64,000 bases of DNA from Flavobacterium sp. KACC 22761 (GTDB lineage Bacteria > Bacteroidota > Bacteroidia > Flavobacteriales > Flavobacteriaceae). The notes under the pieces are model-generated. The model was not told where the DNA came from, did no database searches, and worked only from the letters and a program-made list of their open reading frames with translations. Below are positions 36,686 to 46,448 of this stretch, piece by piece. Positions within the stretch are counted from its first letter, which is position 1; each line of letters starts with the position of its first letter. Both the position numbers and the translations under genes were made by a program. The stretch covers positions 4,340,001 to 4,404,000 of the forward strand of contig NZ_CP139148.1 in the NCBI RefSeq assembly GCF_034058155.1, written 5' to 3'.

Positions 36686-37948
36686 TTATGCTTTTTCAGA
36701 ATAATCTAAATCGACAGAGAAAGTTTCTTTCAATTGTGACAATGCCAACAATGAAATTACAGATAATAAAGATCCCACGACCATTCCTGATTTGATAATA
36801 TCGCCTTCAAAAATCGAATCTCTGAAATACGAATAAATCAAAATGATCAGCGGAAGCGAACCTCTCACAAAATTTGGTGCCGTTGTGGTAACAGTTGCTC
36901 TAATATTGGTTCCAAATTGTTCTGCCGCGATGGTTACAAAAAGTACCCAATACCCAACAGAAACTCCCATTAAAAGACAAAGAAAATAAAACACATTTGT
37001 AGAAATTGCCGAAACATTCAAATAAACAAACACCATTAACAGGTTGAAAGCCAAAAACCAGTACATCACTTTTTTTCTGCTTTTCAGCCACTGACTCAAA
37101 AGTCCGCTGGCGATATCTCCAAAAACCAATCCTGCGTAACAAAATGCAATAGCTTTCCCGGCTTCAATAGTTTCGGCTTGCTGTATATTTAATGCTTTTG
37201 CAAATTCTGGTGAAAAGGTAATCAAGACGCCAACCAAAAACCATAAAGGCATTCCAATCAAAATACAGTTTAGGTACTTAAAAAATCGCTTTCTATTGGT
37301 AAACAAGGACAAAAAATCACCAGTCTTTTCATTCTCTTCCTGAACTCTTTTAAAAATTCCTGATTCTGTAATGCTGATCCTCAAAAATAATAATAAGATT
37401 CCTAAAACGCCTCCTGCATAATAACACAAACGCCAGTCTTGGAAAACTTCATAAATTATATAAGCCGCAACTGCTCCCGAAACTCCAACCGAAGCTACAA
37501 TCATAGTTCCGTAACCGCGTTTTTCCTTTGGCAAAGATTCTGCTACAAGCGTAATTCCGGCGCCTAATTCTCCTGCAAGACCAATTCCGGCAATCAGTCT
37601 CCAAAAAGCGTATGCATCAATTGTATGAACCATTCCGTTAGCAATATTCGCAACAGAATAAATCAGAATCGAACCAAACAAAACTGAAATTCTTCCTTTT
37701 TTATCTCCAAGAATTCCCCACAGAATTCCTCCAAACAACATTCCGAACATCTGCATACTGATGAGATATTCACCTTGATTTCGAATGGCATCGCCGGTAA
37801 TTCCTAAGTCTTTTAGACTGTCCGTTCGGACAATTCCGAATAATAAAAGATCATATATATCTACAAAATAACCTAAAGCAGCTACAATAACAGCAGCATT
37901 TAAAATTGACTTTGGTTCTTTGGCTTGAAGCTTTGAAAAGAATTTCAT
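36686..37948 (-). CDS. MFS transporter (metabolite/H+ symporter type)
   Basis: The 420-residue inner-membrane protein has about 12 hydrophobic segments and the MFS signature GILWGILGDKKGRISVLFGS between helices 2 and 3. Helix 4 has RLIAGIGLAGELGAGITLVAE, as in metabolite/H+ symporters of the ShiA/ProP kind. It probably imports a degradation product from the periplasm. It is the last gene of the leftward operon and is separated from the next transporter by a 243-bp gap that holds an inverted-repeat element. Confidence 0.85.
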   Translation of the reverse strand: MKFFSKLQAKEPKSILNAAVIVAALGYFVDIYDLLLFGIVRTDSLKDLGITGDAIRNQGEYLISMQMFGMLFGGILWGILGDKKGRISVLFGSILIYSVANIANGMVHTIDAYAFWRLIAGIGLAGELGAGITLVAESLPKEKRGYGTMIVASVGVSGAVAAYIIYEVFQDWRLCYYAGGVLGILLLFLRISITESGIFKRVQEENEKTGDFLSLFTNRKRFFKYLNCILIGMPLWFLVGVLITFSPEFAKALNIQQAETIEAGKAIAFCYAGLVFGDIASGLLSQWLKSRKKVMYWFLAFNLLMVFVYLNVSAISTNVFYFLCLLMGVSVGYWVLFVTIAAEQFGTNIRATVTTTAPNFVRGSLPLIILIYSYFRDSIFEGDIIKSGMVVGSLLSVISLLALSQLKETFSVDLDYSEKA

Positions 37949-38004
37949 AATTGGTTTTGGTTTGATAGTGTTTAGTAGTAATAACCGTTGTGTATAATTT
38001 ATTC

Positions 38005-38143
38005 AACACATAGAATCATAGTTTAACTTTCTATAGAAAAGGCGTTCCACTTTGCATTAAAAAACATAGTTATCTATGTGTGAAAACTGGCTTTTTCCAT
38101 TACCTTAAAAATGGAGAAGAAAAAATCTATGTTTCTATGTGTT
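38005..38143. repeat. Intergenic inverted-repeat element (139 bp)
   Basis: AACACATAGAATCATAG (38005-38021) and CTATGTTTCTATGTGTT (38127-38143) are inverted copies with one mismatch in 17. A third, shorter copy (CATAGTTATCTATGTGTG) lies inside near 38065-38082. The element sits between two MFS genes. It resembles the short repetitive extragenic elements common in Flavobacterium genomes. Confidence 0.7.
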
Positions 38144-38191
38144 AGAATATTTCTTTTTTAATTACATCCAACGGAATAGTAAATATAGAAA

Positions 38192-39577
38192 TTAATGCGC
38201 AATCCAGATATCTTCAATTTCTTCAAGGGATTTTCCTGTGGTTTCAGGAACATAAAAACGTGTTATCAATAGATATGGAATACACATTACTGCAAAAATC
38301 CAAAACGAAATTGCTGGGCTTAATGATTCTAATAATACCGGTGTCAATTGCCCAATAAGATAAGAACCTATCCAAAGAGAAAAACCTGCCATTGACATTG
38401 CCAATCCGCGTACTTTTACTGGATACATTTCTGATATTAAAACCCAAATAACCACACAGATAGAAATTGCACAAAAGAAAATATATCCAATAATTAGATA
38501 CAACAAAATATTTGGATTGTTGAAACCTAAATAGAAATAAGCCCCAATAGCAATAAGCATTACAAACATTCCTGTTACGCCAATATATACTAGTTTTTTT
38601 CTTCCAATTTTATCTACTAAGTACATTCCTAAAATGGTCGAAAGCACATTCACCACTCCAATTACGATTTGAAAATCCAATGAGCCTTGAGAAGCCATTC
38701 CAGCTTCTTTAAAAATAATTGGTCCGTAATAGAAAATAACATTTACTCCCATGAATTGTCCTAAAATAGCCAAACTCATTCCAATGAATAAAGCCGTTCT
38801 GTAGCCAGGCTGAAACAAAATCCTCCAGTCTGTTTTTTCTTTATTTAAAAGTGATTTTTGGTTGTTTTCAATTTGTTCTTTGGCTTCTTCCGCACCAAAT
38901 AATTGCGTTAATGTTTTTTCGGCTGCGACCAAATTATTCTTAGAAATCTGCCATCTCGGACTTTCTGGAATAAAAAAGATAATCAAAAAAAACAGGAAAG
39001 AAGGCACTCCGCATAAACCTAACATTCCTCTCCAATATTCTGTCTGGAAAATAACTGTTGCCAATTGTGCATCAAAATGACCTGAAGTTGCCCATGCCAA
39101 AACTTTAGCATTTGCAAAATACGAAGCAACGATACCGACAGTGATTGCTAATTGATAAAGTGTTACCAAAGTTCCTCTAAAACGCGCCGGAGAAACCTCT
39201 GAAATATACAATGGAGATACAACAGAAGCTACCCCAATACCCATTCCTCCAAGGATTCTAGCCCAGATAAGAGCTTCAAAACTATTTACAAACATACAGC
39301 CCGCTGCAGAAATTGTAAATAGAGTTGCTGCCAAAAGCATCGTCCATTTACGACCTAAAAGATCGGCGATTTTACCCGCAAAAGCGACTCCGATAATAGA
39401 ACCTATCAAAGCGCAACCCACATACCAGCCAACTGATACATTGTCAAGCGAAAATTGTTTGGTTACTTGCTCTATAGTTCCAGAAATAACAGCTACATCA
39501 TATCCGAAAAGAAATCCCCCTATAGCGCCAATAACCGACAGGAAAATTATATACTTAATATTCTCTTTTTGATTCAT
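38192..39577 (-). CDS. Sugar-porter MFS transporter (XylE-like)
   Basis: The 461-residue protein is a 12-helix sugar:H+ symporter of the XylE/GLUT type. It shows GFLFGYDVAVISG in helix 1, GRKWTM after helix 2, PLYISEVSPARFRGTL in helix 4, PESPRW before the central loop, the helix 7 segment ILGQFMGVNVIFYYGP, and PETTGKSLEEIE at the C-terminus. It should import a monosaccharide released by the periplasmic glycosidases. The DUF4434 gene lies 32 bp upstream. Which sugar it carries is not visible. Confidence 0.93.
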   Translation of the reverse strand: MNQKENIKYIIFLSVIGAIGGFLFGYDVAVISGTIEQVTKQFSLDNVSVGWYVGCALIGSIIGVAFAGKIADLLGRKWTMLLAATLFTISAAGCMFVNSFEALIWARILGGMGIGVASVVSPLYISEVSPARFRGTLVTLYQLAITVGIVASYFANAKVLAWATSGHFDAQLATVIFQTEYWRGMLGLCGVPSFLFFLIIFFIPESPRWQISKNNLVAAEKTLTQLFGAEEAKEQIENNQKSLLNKEKTDWRILFQPGYRTALFIGMSLAILGQFMGVNVIFYYGPIIFKEAGMASQGSLDFQIVIGVVNVLSTILGMYLVDKIGRKKLVYIGVTGMFVMLIAIGAYFYLGFNNPNILLYLIIGYIFFCAISICVVIWVLISEMYPVKVRGLAMSMAGFSLWIGSYLIGQLTPVLLESLSPAISFWIFAVMCIPYLLITRFYVPETTGKSLEEIEDIWIAH

Positions 39578-39609
39578 TTTTTATTTGTGATTAAAATTTT
39601 AAGACTTTA

Positions 39610-40710
39610 TTATTTGATACCAAAATACTCTTTGTATCTGTCGTACAAATGACCTGCCTGCAAATAAGCTGACTGCGGACTCATAAAGTGCGAAAATTCA
39701 AAAGTGATTCCTTTTTGGTATCCTGCTCTTTGTGCAGCTTCTAATTTTAATCTCAATTTTTCAAATTTGATTGGGAAAAATTTGATTGGCATATCTCTGT
39801 CAAAAGTCTCAGCATTTGTCCAGCATTCCAATCCATATTTATCTCCAAGTTTTTTATTTACAGAGAAAAAAGCATCCAATTCATCATAATCAATGTGGCC
39901 ATCTTGAAATGCACAAGCATCAACAGCACCTTTGATTCCGTCGAAGATTTCACCCCACTCCTTTTCGTGTTCTTGTACAGAAATCGCATCTTCTCTAGAA
40001 AGTTTTCCTGAAGCCGCCATTACTGCTTTTTTACCATCAATCCAAGGTGACATAAAGGTTGGCAACCCTCCAGAAACATCTTTACATAATTGTCCTAAAG
40101 TTCTAAATGATTCGATTGCTCCTTTAGTTTTGCGGCTGATTTCTCCACTTAAATACCAGCCCGCAAAACTTTTGTAGTGTCCGTATTTTTTCCAAACTTC
40201 TTCGATCACAAATTTATTTGCTTCTATTTCAGTTGTCATATCTCCAGTATCCCAATAAACACCAGAATCATATAATCCGAAATAAAACTTCATTTTATGT
40301 TTGTCGGCCAAACGTAAATACATATCCAAAAGATCAACGCCTGGTTTATAACAGCCTCTTTTATTAATCAAATAATCAGAATTATAAGTAATGAATTTTC
40401 TATAACCTGAACGAATCATAATAACAGTATCAATGCCAATTGCCTTCATGTGGGCAAAATCTTGATCCCATTCTTTTTCGCCCCAATTTTGATGCGGAAT
40501 ATCATGTGAAATCTCGTCTAAGAAAGTTCCTGTAATTCGTAATGCATTTCCTTTTGGAACCAATAATTCTGGACGATCTTGTGTAATTAATTCAGGTCTT
40601 TCTTCAGTTTTTATAGCTGAAGCACTTTCAAAAGAACTCAATAAAGGAATACTCATTGCAGATGCCGCACCTAATCCTAATTGGTTTAAAAAATCTCTTC
40701 TGGTTTTCAT
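39610..40710 (-). CDS. DUF4434-type TIM-barrel protein with Tat signal
   Basis: The 366-residue protein begins MKTRRDFLNQLGLGAASA, a twin-arginine (Tat) signal with Arg4-Arg5. The mature part looks like a TIM barrel of the DUF4434 type: ITGTFLDEISHDIPHQNWGEKEW, KAIGIDTVIMIRSGYRK, MKFYFGLYDSG, AGWYLSGEISRK and GITFEFSHFMSPQSA. The Glu in WYLSGEISR is a candidate catalytic residue, by analogy with barrel glycosidases. Substrate and activity are unknown to me. Tat export suggests folding in the cytosol before export, perhaps with a cofactor. Confidence 0.75.
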   Translation of the reverse strand: MKTRRDFLNQLGLGAASAMSIPLLSSFESASAIKTEERPELITQDRPELLVPKGNALRITGTFLDEISHDIPHQNWGEKEWDQDFAHMKAIGIDTVIMIRSGYRKFITYNSDYLINKRGCYKPGVDLLDMYLRLADKHKMKFYFGLYDSGVYWDTGDMTTEIEANKFVIEEVWKKYGHYKSFAGWYLSGEISRKTKGAIESFRTLGQLCKDVSGGLPTFMSPWIDGKKAVMAASGKLSREDAISVQEHEKEWGEIFDGIKGAVDACAFQDGHIDYDELDAFFSVNKKLGDKYGLECWTNAETFDRDMPIKFFPIKFEKLRLKLEAAQRAGYQKGITFEFSHFMSPQSAYLQAGHLYDRYKEYFGIK

Positions 40711-40753
40711 TTTTTATGTTTTTATAGCTTAGTAGTTATTTTTTTTTTGAATT

Positions 40754-41635
40754 TTATCTGGAACCAAAAATATCAATTGATTCGCCACTTTCACCAAATG
40801 GAGCTAAATTAAAGTAACTTTTTGCCGGACATTGCATATCTGTAAAGCGTTTCGTATGCATTGGAGCTTTTACGACACTTCCATTTACAGAACGAAACAG
40901 GAAAGTTTCAGTCCATTTTGCGCCCGTTACTTTTGCTGTAGTGGGTTGCGCTGGTTTTCCTTCATTTGATACTTGGTCAATGGCGTTTACACGTTTGTAC
41001 TGCGCCATAAATGTTGGATCGTAGCCATCAACATCAAATATTTGCTCATATTTTTTTCCAGCACCTTCCACAATAAATTTTAGCTTTTTTGATTCTACCA
41101 ATTGAATACTGATGGTAACCGTTTCTCCTGGATACCAATAATAAGCAGGTTCTGCAGGCGCATTCATGTAAAGTGCTGTTTGTCTTGATTTATAGCCTGT
41201 ACGTCGCAAAAACGGACGAAATGCTTTATGCTCTTTACTTACTGTGCCATCTGCTTCGCGGATTACTTCCCAAGTCAATCCGATATCAGTTTCCTGCTCA
41301 TCAGAATTTCCACCTAAATAAATCGAGGCATTGTCCAAATATGCACCAGGTTTATTCGGATTTGTTCTTGAAGGGTCGTACGTTAAAACAGGAAGCGTAA
41401 CCGTTCCTCCAATTCCTAGCCAATAATCTTTACTGGAATAAGCTTTTCGATAATAAGCTCCTGCAAAACAAGGGCTTGACGGGGCAGGTGAAATTTCTTT
41501 TTCAAATTTGGTTTTAATTTGTTCTTCAATGCTTGTTTTTACAGTTGGTTTTGACTGTGAATTGCTTTCAGAACAACCAGCTAAAAAAAATAAGGCTGAA
41601 AGTGTGTATAATGGAAATAAAGAACTTTTTTTCAT
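40754..41635 (-). CDS. Lipoprotein of unknown function
   Basis: The 293-residue protein has a lipoprotein signal (LFFLAGCSES, lipid Cys at about 21). I do not recognise the rest. It is rich in beta-strand-like stretches (YWLGIGGTVTLPVL, LKFIVEGAGKKYEQIFDVDGYD) and aromatic residues (AYYWYPGETVTISIQL), as in carbohydrate-binding or beta-sandwich proteins. It lies 16 bp after the GH20 gene and 43 bp before the DUF4434 gene, so it belongs to the glycan operon. Glycan binding is a guess from context. Confidence 0.65.
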   Translation of the reverse strand: MKKSSLFPLYTLSALFFLAGCSESNSQSKPTVKTSIEEQIKTKFEKEISPAPSSPCFAGAYYRKAYSSKDYWLGIGGTVTLPVLTYDPSRTNPNKPGAYLDNASIYLGGNSDEQETDIGLTWEVIREADGTVSKEHKAFRPFLRRTGYKSRQTALYMNAPAEPAYYWYPGETVTISIQLVESKKLKFIVEGAGKKYEQIFDVDGYDPTFMAQYKRVNAIDQVSNEGKPAQPTTAKVTGAKWTETFLFRSVNGSVVKAPMHTKRFTDMQCPAKSYFNLAPFGESGESIDIFGSR

Positions 41636-41651
41636 GGTTATTTAAATTGTG

Positions 41652-43973
41652 TTAGTTAATCGTAATTTCGTCAACAAATAAAAATGTAGGCTGTCCGGCA
41701 GAATAATGCCATTCTGGAATTTTTTCAAAAATTGGCGCCTTTATTTTAATAAATCTTGCGTCTTGTTTGGCAAAAACAGCTTTTAAATTTGTAATCTTTG
41801 GCCCATCCTCTTTTTGAGCGATTTTTAAATCTTGAGTATGAACTTCTTTAAAATTTATTCCGTCGGTTGAGATTAAAACCTGAAATTGTTTAGGTCCAAA
41901 AATCCAATCATTAGGAGAGGTAAAACTATTCATAGTAACTTCTGAAATTTGTTGAACTGATTTTAAATCTATAGTTGCCTCAAAATCATCTTTATAAAGT
42001 GCAATCCAATCTCCTGTGCTAAAAGCCGTTGTTCCTGTTCTTCCGTCAACCAGAGTTTTTCCACCATTAAAACGATAACGGTCAACGGGCTCGTTTTTTA
42101 AAACAATGGGTTTTGCCGTCGCTTTGTTAAATTCAAACTTTTTGGTGAAAACTTTGCTTTTATAATTTTCTGAAAGAACTGCCGCTTTTACGGTTACAGC
42201 GCTATTGACGATTATGTTTTCGCTATATTTTTTGCTTTGCAAAGTTGGTTCTGAACCATCCAAAGTATAATAAATAGGTGATTTGCTTGATGTTTTTAGA
42301 TTTAAAATTAATTGACCATTTTCTGTATCAACTTTGTATTCTGGTGAAACCTCTAAAATATGTTTTGCATAATTGTAGTTCAGTTTATCATAGATTTTTA
42401 AGAAATCAGATAATCGCTTCAAGAAATCTCCATAATTCTTTTTATCGGCATTTGTCCAAATCACTTCGCTTAAAGCGGCAAGTCTTGGCAAAACCATGTA
42501 TTCTGTCTGCGCATCGCTATCAATATATTCTCTCCAGAGATTTGCTTGCGCACCAATAACAAGTTTTCTTTCGTTCTCAGTCAATCCATCTGGAATTGGT
42601 TCGAAGGAATACACGCGCTCTAAATTTGTAAAACCGCCAATTGCCAAAGGTTCAGAGGCGGCGTCTGTACTTTGATAATAATCAAAATAAACATGCGAAC
42701 TCGGTGTCATAATCGCTTTATGCCCTTGTTTCACTGCTTCTACTCCAGCCTGAGCACTTCTCCAAGACATTATGGTAGCATTTGGAGCAATTCCTCCCTC
42801 GAGTATTTCGTCCCAGCCTATAACTTGTTTTCCTTTTGCATTTAAGAATTTTTCGATTCTAGACATGCAATAACTCTGCAATTTTTCTTCAGCCGAATGT
42901 TTGCTGTCTTTTTGCAGGCCTAATTCGGCGATTTTTGCTTGACATTTAGGACATTTTTCCCATCTCTTTTTGGGGCATTCGTCACCTCCGATATGGAAAT
43001 ATTTGGAAGGAAAAAGCGGAATCAATTCTGTAAAAACTCCTTCTAAAAAAGTAAAAGTCTTTTCATTTCCAAGACAAAGAACATCGTCCGAAACTCCCCA
43101 TTTTTTATACACTTCGTAGCCTTTGCCAATACAACCCAATTCTGGATAAGATGCAAGTGCAGCAACCATGTGACCTGGTAAATCAATTTCGGGAATAATT
43201 GTAATGAAACGTTTTTGTGCATACGCCACAATTTCTTTTATCTGTTCCTGCGTATAAAATCCTCCGTGTGGTTTTCCGTCATAAACGCCAACTTGTTTTC
43301 CTATTTGTGTTTCAGATCTTAAAGAGCCTATTTCAGTTAATTTTGGATACTTTTTAATTTCGACACGCCATCCTTGATCGTCGGTTAGATGCCAGTGAAA
43401 TGTATTGATATTGTGAAAAGCCAATAAATCGATATACTTTTTCACGAATTCCACAGATGCAAAATGACGCGCAACATCTAAATGCATTCCACGATAAGCA
43501 AATCTTGGATAATCTGTAATTTGCACACTTGGAAGTTCAATAACCGATTTCGTTTCGTTTTCCAACAACACTTTTCGTAAAAGTTGTACACCATAAAAAG
43601 TTCCGGCACTTGTTGCTCCATTAATCAAAATCTGGTTCTGATTAACTGCGAAATTGTATGCTTCCTTATTATCATTTTTGAAATTATCATGTAAAACAAT
43701 TCCATTAACCTTCGGATTTTCTGTTGAAATTTCAATTTTTAATCCATTTGCAATCTGAATGTATTCTGATAAAAAAACAGCAATCTGCTTTAAATTGTCA
43801 TTCTTTTTCGGATAAAATATTTTTGAATCCGAATTAAGAATGAAAGGCTTTCCTTCAACTTCTTTTATAGATTGCGCCAAAGGAATTGTCCTGTAAATCT
43901 CATACTGATTTTCCTGCGCTGAAAGCGAGAAAATTCCAAAAAGAAGAATTATACAAATAATATACTTTTTCAT
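41652..43973 (-). CDS. GH20 beta-N-acetylhexosaminidase
   Basis: The 773-residue protein has a signal peptide (1-20). A GH20b-type N-terminal domain (about 30-150) is followed by the catalytic barrel (about 155-500): YRGMHLDVARHF, FHWHLTDDQGWR and HIGGDECPKKRW with the catalytic pair Asp331-Glu332. A chitobiase C-type module (YTLDGSEPTLQSKKYS) and a discoidin-like module (FTSPNDWIFGPKQFQVLIS) follow. It removes non-reducing GlcNAc or GalNAc. It follows the GH92 gene across a gap with a palindromic element. It shows that the target glycan probably carries N-acetylhexosamine. Confidence 0.94.
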   Translation of the reverse strand: MKKYIICIILLFGIFSLSAQENQYEIYRTIPLAQSIKEVEGKPFILNSDSKIFYPKKNDNLKQIAVFLSEYIQIANGLKIEISTENPKVNGIVLHDNFKNDNKEAYNFAVNQNQILINGATSAGTFYGVQLLRKVLLENETKSVIELPSVQITDYPRFAYRGMHLDVARHFASVEFVKKYIDLLAFHNINTFHWHLTDDQGWRVEIKKYPKLTEIGSLRSETQIGKQVGVYDGKPHGGFYTQEQIKEIVAYAQKRFITIIPEIDLPGHMVAALASYPELGCIGKGYEVYKKWGVSDDVLCLGNEKTFTFLEGVFTELIPLFPSKYFHIGGDECPKKRWEKCPKCQAKIAELGLQKDSKHSAEEKLQSYCMSRIEKFLNAKGKQVIGWDEILEGGIAPNATIMSWRSAQAGVEAVKQGHKAIMTPSSHVYFDYYQSTDAASEPLAIGGFTNLERVYSFEPIPDGLTENERKLVIGAQANLWREYIDSDAQTEYMVLPRLAALSEVIWTNADKKNYGDFLKRLSDFLKIYDKLNYNYAKHILEVSPEYKVDTENGQLILNLKTSSKSPIYYTLDGSEPTLQSKKYSENIIVNSAVTVKAAVLSENYKSKVFTKKFEFNKATAKPIVLKNEPVDRYRFNGGKTLVDGRTGTTAFSTGDWIALYKDDFEATIDLKSVQQISEVTMNSFTSPNDWIFGPKQFQVLISTDGINFKEVHTQDLKIAQKEDGPKITNLKAVFAKQDARFIKIKAPIFEKIPEWHYSAGQPTFLFVDEITIN

Positions 43974-44021
43974 GTTTAAATATATTTTTATAAATTAAAA
44001 CATACTGCTTCCTTTTTTCAC

Positions 44022-44039
44022 TCCCGATAGCTATCGGGA
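44022..44039. repeat. Perfect 18-bp palindrome TCCCGATAGCTATCGGGA
   Basis: The palindrome is perfect and lies in the GH92-GH20 gap beside the inverted-repeat element at 44061. It would form a strong hairpin in RNA but has no T run on the minus strand. Confidence 0.75.
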
Positions 44040-44060
44040 TGAAAAGATTGAAAAGGATTT

Positions 44061-44167
44061 TTTCTCCCGCAGATTTTGCTGATTAAGCAGATTTTTTTCT
44101 AATCCTTTTAATCCTGTTAATCTGTGGCAATATTTTATCTGCCAATCTGCCAAGTCTGCGAGAGAAA
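44061..44167. repeat. Intergenic inverted-repeat element with AATCTGC-type ends
   Basis: The left end TTTCTCCCGCAGATTTTGCT and the reverse complement of the right end, TTTCTCTCGCAGACTTGGC, match with few differences over about 30 bp. The core has AATCCTTTTAATCCTGTTAA and ATCTGTGG. This is typical of repetitive extragenic elements in Flavobacterium. Confidence 0.65.
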
Positions 44168-44207
44168 TTTTTAGCCCGCAAATTTGGCTGATTAAATATA
44201 TTTTTAT

Positions 44208-46448
44208 TTATTTTTTAACAATCTTACTCGTCATTTTAAAAACCAATTCGCCACCCGATGCAATTTGGTCGTGTTTAAAAAATAACGAGTTCAAAATCTT
44301 TCCGTTCAAAGTCACAGATTCTACATATTTATTTTCTGGAGCATTATTGATAGTCTTCACAATCAATTTTTTCCCTCTTTCCAAATCGATAGTTACTTTA
44401 TCAAACAATGGTCTAGAAATCGTGTAAGTAGGATCTCCCGGCGCAACTTGATAAAAGCCAATTGCATTCAAAATATACCATGACGACATTTGTCCGCAAT
44501 CTTCATTGCCGCTCAAGCCATCTGGAGCATTTCTGTATTGCTCTTTCATGATTTTATCGGCCAATTCTTGAGTTTTGAAAGGCTTGTTGATATAATTATA
44601 AAAGTAAATAATGTGATGGCTTGGCTCATTTCCGTGAGCATATTGTCCAATTAATCCCGAAATATCGGCAGATGCATCTGCTCCTTCCAATTTCGCAGTT
44701 GTATTAAACAAAGCATCTAGTTTTTCTTCAAAAGAAACTTTTCCTCCCATCAAATCAATTAGTCCGTTTACATCTTGTGGTACAAACCATGTCCACTGCC
44801 AAGCATTTCCTTCACAATACGGACTGTTCATATGGTCTGAAAACGAAGGATTAAATGGTCCGATAAATTTTCCGTTGCTGTCTAAAGCGCGCATGAAACC
44901 AGTTGCTTTGTCGTAGTATTTTTTGTAACGCATCCCACGTTCGGAAAGCCATTTATAGTCTTCCGTTTTTCCCATATCTTTTGCTACTTGAGCCAATGCC
45001 CAGTCATTGTAAGCATATTCTAAACCTCTTGAAGTAGCGAAAATCACATCTTTATCCGCAGGAATAAATCCCATTTCCTCGTTGTATTTTTTCCCTTTTG
45101 TCATGAGCCATTCCCAAATAGCAGGATGATTTACTTTTACTCCCGTTGTGTCATAAGGAATCGAACGCATCATGGCTTTATAGGCCAATTCTGTATCGTA
45201 ACCTCGGATATTTTTGGTGTAAGCATCTGCAATTAAAGATGTTGAATGTGCCCCGATCATTGTTCCAGTATAATTGGCCGCCAAATCCCACATTGGCAAC
45301 AAACCGCCTTGTTGGTATTTTATCAAAAGTGAATTGATAAACTCATTTGTTTTAGAAGGAGCAATCAAATCAATTAAAGGCATTTGCGCTCTGTAGGTAT
45401 CCCAAAGCGAAAATACTGTATAATAGGTTCCAGAATCAAGTGTGTGAATTTTTAGATCTTGTCCGCGGTATCTTTTATCAGTGTCTGAATACGTTGACGG
45501 ATGAATAAAAGCGTGATACAATCCTGTATAGAAAATCGTTTTCTGTTCTTGGGTTCCTCCTTCAATTTTAATTTTTTCAAGCTGGTTTTTCCATAATGCT
45601 GTTGCTTGCTTTTGGGTTTTATCAAAATCCCAGTGCGGAATTTCAGCATCTAGATTTTGCAAAGCGCCTCTTTCATCAACTGGAGAAATTCCAACCTTTG
45701 CTTTCACTTCTTTCGGATTTTCAAAATATAAAACCGCTTTGATATGAGCTGCTTTTAACTGTTTTCCGGAAACAATTTTATTGTCTTTGTACAATTCAAC
45801 TTTAAAAGGTTTGTTGAATTTTGCATGAAAATAAACATAATCTCTTTTTGACCAGCCTTCAGTCAATCTCATTCCTCTAATTTCGGTATCGCTGATAATT
45901 TCTATCGAAGATTCCAAAACCTTTTGATTGTTCAGATTATGATGCAAATCAATAATAATTCCTGCTTCTTCTGAAGGAAATTTATATTCGTGAAATCCTG
46001 CTCTTGTCGATGCTGTCATAGAAGCTTTTATTCCATTATCAAAATTAACGGTATAAAAACCTGCCGAAGCTTTTTCATTTTTATGCGAAAAATTCAACGG
46101 ATAATATTCTTTCAGATTCCCATTTTCTAATTGCAGTTTACCCGAGAAAGGCGTGAAAAGTACATCGGCAAAATCGGTCATCCCGGTACCGCTTAAATGT
46201 CTATGCGAAAAGCCTAAAATACTGGTATCCTCCGTATAATAACCGCTGCAAGCATCCCAGCCTTGCGTTCTTGTATCGGGACTCAATTGTACCATTCCGA
46301 AAGGAACTACAGCTCCCGGAAAAGTGTGGCCATGCCCGCCGGTACCAATAAACGGATTTACATATTGGGTAATATCATTTATTTTGTCCGTTTTCCCTGA
46401 CGAAATAAAAAAACAGGCTAAGATTAAAGCTGGGATTAATTTTTTCAT
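44208..46448 (-). CDS. GH92 alpha-mannosidase
   Basis: The start is placed at the ATG at 46448, which gives a good signal peptide (MKKLIPALILACFF) and overlaps the upstream stop codon by one base (TAATG). The 746-residue protein has the GH92 layout: NPFIGTGGHGHTFPGAVVPFG near the N-terminus, HLSGTGMTDFADV, QGGLLPMWDLAANYTGTMIG, HGNEPSHHIIYFYNY and SGNEDCGQMSSWY with the candidate acid Glu at about 649. GH92 enzymes are calcium-dependent exo-alpha-mannosidases. It is translationally coupled to the YkuD-like gene. Its presence suggests mannose in the target glycan, or a role on another glycan. Confidence 0.93.
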   Translation of the reverse strand: MKKLIPALILACFFISSGKTDKINDITQYVNPFIGTGGHGHTFPGAVVPFGMVQLSPDTRTQGWDACSGYYTEDTSILGFSHRHLSGTGMTDFADVLFTPFSGKLQLENGNLKEYYPLNFSHKNEKASAGFYTVNFDNGIKASMTASTRAGFHEYKFPSEEAGIIIDLHHNLNNQKVLESSIEIISDTEIRGMRLTEGWSKRDYVYFHAKFNKPFKVELYKDNKIVSGKQLKAAHIKAVLYFENPKEVKAKVGISPVDERGALQNLDAEIPHWDFDKTQKQATALWKNQLEKIKIEGGTQEQKTIFYTGLYHAFIHPSTYSDTDKRYRGQDLKIHTLDSGTYYTVFSLWDTYRAQMPLIDLIAPSKTNEFINSLLIKYQQGGLLPMWDLAANYTGTMIGAHSTSLIADAYTKNIRGYDTELAYKAMMRSIPYDTTGVKVNHPAIWEWLMTKGKKYNEEMGFIPADKDVIFATSRGLEYAYNDWALAQVAKDMGKTEDYKWLSERGMRYKKYYDKATGFMRALDSNGKFIGPFNPSFSDHMNSPYCEGNAWQWTWFVPQDVNGLIDLMGGKVSFEEKLDALFNTTAKLEGADASADISGLIGQYAHGNEPSHHIIYFYNYINKPFKTQELADKIMKEQYRNAPDGLSGNEDCGQMSSWYILNAIGFYQVAPGDPTYTISRPLFDKVTIDLERGKKLIVKTINNAPENKYVESVTLNGKILNSLFFKHDQIASGGELVFKMTSKIVKK

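Noticed and set aside
44061..44167. An insertion sequence remnant
   Set aside because: It has inverted ends but no transposase fragment and no visible target-site duplication. A short repetitive extragenic element fits better.
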